A stretch of DNA of 64,000 nt, from assembly GCF_009741445.1 (NCBI RefSeq), contig NZ_CP046507.1:3410001-3474000 (forward strand). The letters run 5' to 3'. Below are positions 57,020 to 64,000 of this stretch, one piece after another (positions within the stretch are counted from its first letter, which is position 1; each line of letters begins with the position of its first letter). Below the pieces are notes generated by a model, which did no database searches, was not told the origin of the DNA, and was given only the letters and a program-made list of their open reading frames with translations. This DNA is from Mycobacterium avium subsp. avium. Lineage in GTDB: Bacteria > Actinomycetota > Actinomycetes > Mycobacteriales > Mycobacteriaceae. A program made the translations under genes and the position numbers.

Positions 57020-58251
57020 CGGCGCCGCCCGAGGGCGCCGGGGGCCGCTGCCACATCGCGGTCGTGGGCGCGGGAGCCGCCGGGCGGTGCGTCCGATCCG
57101 CCCTGCGCGCCGCCGGATTCGCCGACCTGGTCACCCTGGATCGGCCCGACCATGAAGTCCGCCGGTCCCGGTTCGACGACGACGCCGATGCCTGGCGGCT
57201 GACCACGACCGACGGCCAACTCTGGTGCGCCGATGTCGTCGTCGCCGCATACCGGCCGGCGCAGGTGCCCTGGCTGCCCGACATCGCCGGGCGCGACGAG
57301 TTCGGCGGCGCGTCGTTTCACGCCGCGGCGTGGGATCCCGGCTTCGACCCGTCCGGCAAACGCATCGCGGTGATCGGCACCGACGCCGCGGCCGCGCACC
57401 ACCTCGGCCGGCTGGCGCACACCGCGGCGTCGGTCCTGGTGTTCGCTCATGCTCCCCGCCGGGTGGTGCCCGAGATACCGCGCTGGCCCACCCGCGCCCG
57501 ACGCCGGCTGCTGCGGACACCGCGACGGCCCGGCCCGGTGATCGTGCCGTCGCCGATCCGGGCGGTGACCCGCTCGGGCGTGCAGACCGCCGACGGCGCC
57601 CACCACCAGGTCGACGCCATCATCTACGGCACCGGCTTCGCCATCCCCGCGCACGTCGCCGACGACACGATCACCGGCGCCGGCGGCGTGCCCCTCCGGC
57701 AGGCCTGGCCCGACGGCACGGAACCGTTCTGCGGCGTCGCGGTCCGCGGCTTTCCCAACTACTTCTTCGCCACCGGACCGGATCCCGGCCCGCAGGCGCG
57801 CTACATCGTCGAGTGCCTGAAGCTCATGCAGCGCACCGGCAGCCGCCGCATCGAGGTGCGCGCCAGCAGCCAGCAGGTGTTCAACGAACGCGCCCAGCTA
57901 CGCCCGGTCGAGCCGCCCCCGGTGGCGTCCGCCTTCGACCTTTCGGCCAGCACGCCCGCCGGCGATGACACCTACGACGGCGCCGCCACGCTCGAGATCG
58001 CCGGTGACCGGCATCCGGTGCGGGTGCGGCTGACGGGCCACCTGGATCCCATCGACGGCCGATACCACTGGCAGGGAACGGTATTCGGGTCGCCGTCGCA
58101 GCCGCTGCCCGGCGACCTGCTCGGCCAGGCCCGCGCCGCCACCCTGACCGTGGGCCAGCGCAGCGCGCCGGCCCGCATCGTCGAACGCACACCGTGGGGC
58201 ACGCACACGGTCGCCGGCGTCGGCGCCCCGCCCTACCCTGGCCACCGCTGA
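57016..58251 (+). CDS. flavin-dependent monooxygenase with DUF4873 C-terminus (Rv0943c type)
   Basis: 411 aa, GTG start. FAD motif IAVVGAGAAGRCVRSAL; second dinucleotide motif IAVIGTDAAAAHHL is less canonical; FATGPDPGPQA precedes the C-terminal domain. Residues ~310-400 (YDGAATLEIAGDRHPVRVRL...) match DUF4873. The M. tuberculosis version is ~346 aa and adjoins the cobF deletion; this copy appears complete. Operon with the AurF-like gene. Confidence 0.84.
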   Translation: MTAPPEGAGGRCHIAVVGAGAAGRCVRSALRAAGFADLVTLDRPDHEVRRSRFDDDADAWRLTTTDGQLWCADVVVAAYRPAQVPWLPDIAGRDEFGGASFHAAAWDPGFDPSGKRIAVIGTDAAAAHHLGRLAHTAASVLVFAHAPRRVVPEIPRWPTRARRRLLRTPRRPGPVIVPSPIRAVTRSGVQTADGAHHQVDAIIYGTGFAIPAHVADDTITGAGGVPLRQAWPDGTEPFCGVAVRGFPNYFFATGPDPGPQARYIVECLKLMQRTGSRRIEVRASSQQVFNERAQLRPVEPPPVASAFDLSASTPAGDDTYDGAATLEIAGDRHPVRVRLTGHLDPIDGRYHWQGTVFGSPSQPLPGDLLGQARAATLTVGQRSAPARIVERTPWGTHTVAGVGAPPYPGHR

Positions 58252-58602
58252 GCGGCCGTCGCCATTGCGCTGGTCGAGCTCCCGCCTTGCGGACTCGCGG
58301 GGAGTTTGACGGCCGGACCCGCGTGGTAACCCCAGGCAAGCTCGTGCTGGACACCTGATCACGGCGCGTTCGGGGGAAGTGCGCATCGACGCCGCGCGGG
58401 CGGGGAGGGGGCGCATGATCCTTGCGTTGCGGGCCGGCGACGCGGGCCCGCGGGCACGCCGATCGCAACCTGCGGTTCCGCGCCGCCTTGAGGCCAGCCG
58501 ATCGCGAACTAGACTTTTGCTCCTGAAGGCGGATACTCAAGCAGTCGACCCGGCAGAACACGAGGAGCGGGAAATGACACCGGACGTCCGGACCGAGCCG
58601 GG
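58252..58602. other. 351-nt region without a convincing gene
   Basis: Contains a short open frame running into the next gene start. The only supportable element is a 10-codon mini-ORF at 58574-58606, preceded by GGAGCGGGA, whose stop overlaps the STAS gene start (ATGA). It could couple translation. Confidence 0.4.
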
Positions 58603-59367
58603 ATGAGCCGGGTTGCTGAGTCGGCCGGCTCATTGGCCGTGTCGACGCGGACGGATGATGCGGCCACCGTGCTGACCGTCGACGGCGTCCTCGATCCCGC
58701 CAGCTCCACCCTCCTTCGCGACCGGATCATCAAGGCCACGCTGGACCAGACCCCCGCCGTGGTCATCGACGTCTCCGCGCTGAAGGTGAACGCCGAATCC
58801 ACCTGGTCGACCTTCATGGCCACCTACTGGCAGCTGGGAAACACGCCGCATGTTCCGCTCGTGTTGGTGTGCGCCAAGAAGGCCGCCCGTGAGGCGATCG
58901 CCCGCAGCGGCATCACCCACTTCATGCCGGTGTACTCGAGCCAGAAGGCGGCCTTGAAGGCACTGGGCCCCAACAGCCGTCGCATCGTGCGGCGCGCCGA
59001 TGCCCAGCTGCCCGCCGATCTGACCAGCCTGCGCGAGTCACGGCGCCTGGTGCGCGAGTGGCTCACCACGTGGTCGCAGTCCAAGCTCATTCCGGTCGCC
59101 CTGGTGGTCGTCAACGTGTTCGTGGAGAACGTGCTGGAACACACCGCGAGCGTGCCGGTGATGCGGGTCGAGGCGCAGGGCACCACGGCCACCATCGCCG
59201 TCTCCGACGCCAGCAACACGCCCGCCGTGCGGCTGCCGTCGCCGGTCAAGGGCATCGACGTGTCCGGGCTGGCGATCGTCGACGCCTTGTCGCGCGCATG
59301 GGGCAGCACGCCCACGGCGTCCGGCAAGACGGTGTGGGCGATCATCGGCCCCGAGAACCAGCTCTAG
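58603..59367 (+). CDS. STAS-domain protein with HATPase-like C-terminus (Rv0941c type)
   Basis: 254 aa. N-terminal STAS fold (TRTDDAATVLTVDGVLDPASS, VVIDVSALKVNAESTWS) and a C-terminal region resembling anti-sigma-factor kinases (LIPVALVVVNVFVENVLEHT, SGLAIVDALSRAWG). The Asn-rich ATP lid is degenerate. Possible role in a partner-switching sigma pathway. Start ATG overlaps a mini-ORF. Confidence 0.75.
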   Translation: MSRVAESAGSLAVSTRTDDAATVLTVDGVLDPASSTLLRDRIIKATLDQTPAVVIDVSALKVNAESTWSTFMATYWQLGNTPHVPLVLVCAKKAAREAIARSGITHFMPVYSSQKAALKALGPNSRRIVRRADAQLPADLTSLRESRRLVREWLTTWSQSKLIPVALVVVNVFVENVLEHTASVPVMRVEAQGTTATIAVSDASNTPAVRLPSPVKGIDVSGLAIVDALSRAWGSTPTASGKTVWAIIGPENQL

Positions 59368-59419
59368 CCGGTCGGCCTCCCGGGAAGCCGGCGCGCCGAT
59401 CTGCCGGTTGTGCTGAAAC

Positions 59420-59433
59420 TAGAACACGTTCTA
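59420..59433. promoter_or_regulatory. second KstR-type operator
   Basis: The same perfect 14-bp palindrome as at 42119-42132, here 36 nt before the GTG start of the second LLM gene. Confidence 0.75.
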
Positions 59434-59469
59434 ATGTCGTGTGACGACCCCTTCAGGAAGGTAGATGAC

Positions 59470-60336
59470 GTGCGGTTTACCTACGCAGAGGCGATGACGG
59501 ACTTTAGGTACTACATCCCGCTGGCCAAGGCCGCCGAGGCGGCCGGGTACCACGCCATGACGATCGCCGACAGCATCGCCTACCCCTTCGAATCCGACTC
59601 GAAGTATCCCTACACTCCGGACGGCAGCCGGGAGTTCTTGGACGGCAAGGAATTCATCGAAACCTTCGTTCTCACATCGGCATTGGGCGCGGTGACCTCG
59701 AAGCTGCGGTTCAACTTCTTCGTGCTGAAGCTGCCGATCCGGCCACCGGCGTTGGTGGCCAAGCAGATTGGGTCGCTGGCCGCCATGACCGACAACCGGG
59801 TGGGTTTCGGCGTCGGTACCAGCCCGTGGCCCGAGGACTACGAGTTGCTGGGCGTGCCCTTCGCCAGGCGCGGCAAGCGGATGGACGAATGCATCGAGAT
59901 CATCCAGGGTCTCACCACCGGTGAGTACTTCGAATTCCACGGCGAGTTCTACGACATTCCCAAGACCAAGATGACTCCGGCGCCCACCAAGCCGATCCCG
60001 ATCCTGGTCGGCGGGCACGCCGACGCTGCGCTGCGGCGTGCCGCACGGCTGGACGGCTGGATGCACGGCGGCGGGGACCCGGAGGAGCTCGACCACCTCC
60101 TTGCCAAGCTCAAGCGGTTCCGCGAGGAAGCCGGCAAGACCGGGCCGTTCGAGATCCACGTCATCTCCGCCGACGCCTACACCCCGGACGGCATCAAACG
60201 GCTCGAGGACAAGGGCGTCACCGACGTGATCGTGGGCTTCCGCATTCCCTACATCAAGGGCAAAGACACCGAGCCGCTGGACACCAAGATCCGCAATCTG
60301 GAGATGTTCGCCGAGAACGTGATCGCGAAGGTCTGA
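59470..60336 (+). CDS. LLM-class F420-dependent oxidoreductase (Rv0940c type)
   Basis: 288 aa. Luciferase-like fold: GYHAMTIADSIAYPFESDS, KQIGSLAAMTDNRVGFGVG, PILVGGHADAALRRAARLDGW. GTG at 59470 (VRFTYAEAMTDF) gives the same length as Rv0940c and has AGGAAGG upstream; an earlier ATG at 59434 directly abuts the operator. Probably KstR-controlled; substrate unknown. Confidence 0.88.
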   Translation: MRFTYAEAMTDFRYYIPLAKAAEAAGYHAMTIADSIAYPFESDSKYPYTPDGSREFLDGKEFIETFVLTSALGAVTSKLRFNFFVLKLPIRPPALVAKQIGSLAAMTDNRVGFGVGTSPWPEDYELLGVPFARRGKRMDECIEIIQGLTTGEYFEFHGEFYDIPKTKMTPAPTKPIPILVGGHADAALRRAARLDGWMHGGGDPEELDHLLAKLKRFREEAGKTGPFEIHVISADAYTPDGIKRLEDKGVTDVIVGFRIPYIKGKDTEPLDTKIRNLEMFAENVIAKV

Positions 60337-60370
60337 CCGGACGTCGCCAAACCCCAAGCGTCACAGCGCT

Positions 60371-61177
60371 TTACAGGGGGTCCCACCTCGGCGCTCGCTT
60401 CTCCCGGTGCGCCAGGGCGGCCTCGGCCGGGTTGTTGGTGAAACCGGACAGGATCTGGGTGCGGTTCTCCAGCTCGATCGCGTGGCGCAGGCTGGGCGCG
60501 TCGAGCGCCGCGTTGAGCCCGATCTTGGTCTGCCACACGCCATAAGCGTTGTTCTCGGCGATCGAGCGGGCCAGCCGCAGCGCGGCGGGCATCAGCTGAT
60601 CGGGCGTGACGACCTCGTGCACCAGCCTGATGCGATAGGCCTCGGCCGCGTCGATGATGCGGCCGGTGAGCATCAGCTCGCGGGCCACGCCGGCGCCGAC
60701 GATTTTAGGCAGCAGGTAGCTGGTACCCATGTCCATCGACGAGAAGCCGGCCTTGATGAACACCGAACCGAACCGGGCCTGCTCCGAGGCCACCCGGATA
60801 TCGCTGACCAACGCGAACGCCAGCCCGCCGCCGACGGCGACGCCGTTGACCGCAGCGATCACCGGGATATCGAGCTCGTAGATCCGGGTGTACAGGCTGG
60901 CCAGCCGGACCTGGGCGTCGTAGTTGACCTTGAACGCCGGGGTGGTCGGCTTGTTCCGCGTCCACGGCCGGCCGGTGCCGCTCAGATCGGCGCCGGCGCA
61001 GAATCCCCGGCCCGCGCCGGTGAGGACCGCCACCCGGTGGTCACCGGTGTCCAGCACGTCCAGGGCCTCGTGGACACCGTCGATCAGCGAGCCGTCGATG
61101 GCGTTGAGGCGTTCCGGCCGGTTCAGGGTGATGCAGGCGATGTCGTCGTCGAGGGTCGCGAATTCCACTGCGGGCAT
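60371..61177 (-). CDS. enoyl-CoA hydratase/isomerase family protein
   Basis: 268 aa crotonase. Oxyanion-hole loops GRGFCAGADLSGTG and NGVAVGGGLAFALVSDIRVA. The hydratase Glu pair is replaced (SVFIKAGFSSMDMGTSYLLP has Asp where isomerases place acid), so isomerase or another activity is possible. ATG at 61177. Last chromosomal gene before the IS110 element. Confidence 0.87.
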   Translation of the reverse strand: MPAVEFATLDDDIACITLNRPERLNAIDGSLIDGVHEALDVLDTGDHRVAVLTGAGRGFCAGADLSGTGRPWTRNKPTTPAFKVNYDAQVRLASLYTRIYELDIPVIAAVNGVAVGGGLAFALVSDIRVASEQARFGSVFIKAGFSSMDMGTSYLLPKIVGAGVARELMLTGRIIDAAEAYRIRLVHEVVTPDQLMPAALRLARSIAENNAYGVWQTKIGLNAALDAPSLRHAIELENRTQILSGFTNNPAEAALAHREKRAPRWDPL

Positions 61178-61264
61178 AGGTGAACCGTAAGCGACACCGC
61201 GGCAGTTCAACGACCCGGCATAGCATGCACTCAGTGTCAGGGTGAGGTGCCGCAGGAGGTTGCG

Positions 61265-61410
61265 GTGGTTGGATCCTGATCACCTGGTGTCTGGCTCATA
61301 GCCTGCCTGCCGCCTTCGGGTTGGCGTTCATGCGTTTTGTCGGCACCGGGTGTGAAGGACCGGCCGGCGTGACTTGATAGGAGCGTGGTACCGCCCCCAC
61401 TGAGGTTTGT
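61265..61410 (+). ncRNA. candidate bridge RNA of the IS110 element
   Basis: Within the left-end leader, TGCCGC (61308-61313) equals the target's left flank (61248-61253). CATGCGTTT (61329-61337) is the exact complement of the right flank AAACGCATG. Further on, ATAGGAG (61377-61383) equals the element's right end, and ACCGC after it matches part of the complement of the left end. Order and polarity fit a target loop followed by a donor loop. Exact 5' and 3' ends are unknown. Confidence 0.6.
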
Positions 61411-61457
61411 CCGCCGACCGGCCCAACCGTCACCTCACAGTGAAGGAGGCAACCACC

Positions 61458-62510
61458 ATGGTTGTTGTTGGAGCCGATGTCCACAAGCACACCCATACCT
61501 TTGTTGCTGTCGACGAGGTGGGGCGCAAGCTTGGCGAGAAGACCGTCAAAGCGCTGACGAGTGGCCACGCCGAGGCGGTGATGTGGGCGCGGGAGCGCTT
61601 TGGAGCCCAGGTGGTGTGGGCGATTGAGGACTGCCGGCATCTGTCGGCGCGGTTGGAACGTGATCTGCTCACGGCCGGCCAGCAGGTGGTGCGGGTACCA
61701 CCGAAGTTGATGGCCCAGGCCCGGGCCAGTGCGCGCACGCGGGGCAAGTCTGATCCGATCGATGCGCTAGCGGTTGCGCGGGGATTCCTTCGAGAACCCG
61801 ACCTGCCGGTAGCTTCCCATGACAAAGTGTCTCGCGAACTTAAGCTGCTGGTGGATCGGCGGGAAGTGCTTGTGGCACAACGGACTGCGATGATCAATCG
61901 GCTGCGTTGGCGAGTTCACGAACTTGATCCCGAACGTGCCCCCGGTCCGGCCTCATTGGATCGTGGCAAACACCGTCACCTGTTGGGCGCCTGGTTGGCG
62001 ACCGTTCCCGGTCTGGTCGCCGAGCTGGCCCGCGATGAGCTCGCCGACATCACCCGGCTAACTGAAGCGATCAACGCACTGGCCAAGCGGATCGGTTCGC
62101 GAGTGCGCACGGTTGCCCCTGCGTTGTTGGCGATGCCCGGGTGCGCCGAGCTGACCGCAGCCAAGCTCGTCGGGGAAACCGCCGGAGTGACCCGATTCAA
62201 AAGCGAGGCCGCCTTCGCCCGGCATGCCGGCGTAGCGCCTGTCCCAGTGTGGTCGGGCAACACCGCCGGCCGGGTCCGAATGACCCGCTCGGGCAACCGA
62301 CAACTCAACGCCGCCCTGCACCGCATCGCGATCACCCAGATCCGCCTCGAGGGCCTCGGACAGACCTATTACCGTCACCGGCTAGCAGCCGGTGACTCCA
62401 ATCCCGAAGCCCTGCGCTGCCTCAAACGCCGCCTGGCCCGCATCATCTTCGGCCACCTCCACACCGACCATCAACACCGAACTCAGCCTTGCCAAACGGC
62501 AGCGGCTTGA
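61458..62510 (+). CDS. IS110-family transposase/recombinase
   Basis: 350 aa. N-terminal RuvC-like DEDD domain: VGADVHKHTHTF, WAIEDCRHL and SDPIDALAVARG. C-terminal Transposase_20 domain with MPGCAELTAAKLVGE and the serine-containing motif RMTRSGNRQLNAALHR. ATG preceded by GAAGGAGG. Appears intact. In this family the enzyme works with a bridge RNA. Confidence 0.93.
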   Translation: MVVVGADVHKHTHTFVAVDEVGRKLGEKTVKALTSGHAEAVMWARERFGAQVVWAIEDCRHLSARLERDLLTAGQQVVRVPPKLMAQARASARTRGKSDPIDALAVARGFLREPDLPVASHDKVSRELKLLVDRREVLVAQRTAMINRLRWRVHELDPERAPGPASLDRGKHRHLLGAWLATVPGLVAELARDELADITRLTEAINALAKRIGSRVRTVAPALLAMPGCAELTAAKLVGETAGVTRFKSEAAFARHAGVAPVPVWSGNTAGRVRMTRSGNRQLNAALHRIAITQIRLEGLGQTYYRHRLAAGDSNPEALRCLKRRLARIIFGHLHTDHQHRTQPCQTAAA

Positions 62511-62515
62511 CATAG

Positions 62516-63439
<924 letters not shown>

Positions 63440-63456
63440 CCGCAGCGAGCACCCGG

Positions 63457-64000
63457 TCAGGACCGTTTGGCCAGCCATTCGGCCTGCATCACCAGCAGGG
63501 CCATCACTTCCAGTTGCGGGGTGTGCGGGTCGAGTTCGCGGTATCGCTGGTAGACGTTGACGACGACGCGCTCGGCGTCCAGCCAGGTCGCGTACTCGCC
63601 GAGGTCGATGGTGTCCGCGGCCTCGGGCCACGACAGGCCCTTGCGGTAGGCGGCCTCGGCCTGTTCGGCGATGTGCACGAGATACCCACGCACCGCGCGG
63701 ATTCCGTCCGGATCCGTGACCGGCCCGTGGCCTGGCACCACGGTCGGCGCGTCCAGCGCGATCATCGCGTCGCAGGCCGCGACCCAGTTGGCGATCGGGC
63801 CGGCCCACACGATGGGGGTGCAGCCGATGAACAACAGGTCACCGCCGAACAGCACCCCCGCGTCGGGGACGTGCACCACCGAGTCGGCGGCGGTGTGCGC
63901 GGGCCCCAGATTCAGCACGTCGACCCGCCGGCCACCGACCTCCACGGCCAGGCTGCGGTCGAACGTCTCGTCGGCGTTGCGCAGCGTGATGTTGCTGAAG
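63457..64000 (-). CDS. metallo-beta-lactamase-fold hydrolase, N-terminus outside window
   Basis: About 181 C-terminal codons are visible; the frame runs open through 64000 (SNITLRNADETFDRSLAV...). Motifs: NLGPAHTAADSVV (metal His), FGGDLLFIGCTP (Asp) and VPGHGPVTDP (metal His). The HxHxDH motif lies beyond the edge. Resembles secreted or cytosolic quinoprotein-relay/glyoxalase II-like hydrolases; substrate unknown. Confidence 0.82.
   Translation of the reverse strand, partial: FSNITLRNADETFDRSLAVEVGGRRVDVLNLGPAHTAADSVVHVPDAGVLFGGDLLFIGCTPIVWAGPIANWVAACDAMIALDAPTVVPGHGPVTDPDGIRAVRGYLVHIAEQAEAAYRKGLSWPEAADTIDLGEYATWLDAERVVVNVYQRYRELDPHTPQLEVMALLVMQAEWLAKRS

Noticed and set aside
58379..58606. 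75-codon ORF upstream of the STAS gene
   Set aside because: Arg/Ala-rich with no conserved motif; codon use is not coding-like except for the short coupled stretch at its end.

Overview
The window is a high-GC actinobacterial chromosome segment whose gene content and order follow the Mycobacterium tuberculosis interval Rv0998 down to Rv0940c. It carries patA, glpR/sepX, rimJ, moeA, galU, ruc, mscL, moaB2, pepD-mprB-mprA, rpmF, accA2/accD2, purN-purH, perM, the 34-kDa antigen gene, sucCD, uvrD1, the AroQ chorismate mutase and pgi. Several M. tuberculosis-specific insertions are missing: the Rv0986-0989 ABC island, csoR-ctpV, the PE_PGRS genes beside mprA, and vapBC9. cobF is present. The best fit is a slow-growing non-tuberculous Mycobacterium, possibly of the M. 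avium complex; the species is inferred.

Layout. 1-8 kb holds the 3' part of cAMP-dependent acetyltransferase patA, a heptose-7-phosphate operon (hddA-gmhA-gmhB), an M42 peptidase, a Rieske oxygenase facing its TetR regulator, and a TetR-hotdog thioesterase pair. 8.09-11.12 kb is an accessory island bounded by tRNA-Ala and a 22-bp copy of that tRNA's 3' end. It encodes a type VII secretion partner, a WXG-type effector with a distinct C-terminal domain, a probable immunity protein, and two small unknown ORFs. 11-22.5 kb is core: divisome protein, RimJ, MoeA, GalU, folate enzyme, CIRCE-controlled ruc, SAF protein, mscL, moaB2 and the pepD-mprBA envelope-stress system. 22.7-31.2 kb is a tightly overlapping six-gene acyl-CoA catabolic operon (atuA-like, fadE13, accD2, accA2, fadE12, echA7). 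31-42 kb holds DUF1707, AKR, the MoxR-VWA pair, an LGFP lipoprotein, purN-purH, perM and the 34-kDa antigen. 42-54 kb holds an F420-type LLM oxidoreductase, a thiolase-like protein, sucCD, an M23 peptidase, uvrD1, chorismate mutase, pgi and an SDR. 54-60 kb holds an intact fpg2-cobF locus divergent from an AurF-type diiron enzyme and a flavin monooxygenase, then a STAS protein and a second LLM oxidoreductase. 60-64 kb holds an enoyl-CoA hydratase, an IS110-family element, a SAM methyltransferase and the 3' part of a metallo-beta-lactamase-fold gene.

Three points stand out. (1) The IS110 element sits exactly in the ribosome-binding site of the methyltransferase gene. Its 199-nt leader contains sequence that matches both sides of its own insertion site and its own right end, in the order expected for a bridge RNA (target loop, then donor loop). 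(2) The tRNA-Ala-flanked island looks like a portable T7SS effector-immunity cassette without an integrase. (3) The cobF-fpg2 region is the intact form of a locus that appears deleted in M. tuberculosis. Two perfect KstR-type palindromes precede the two LLM oxidoreductase genes and suggest sterol-linked control.
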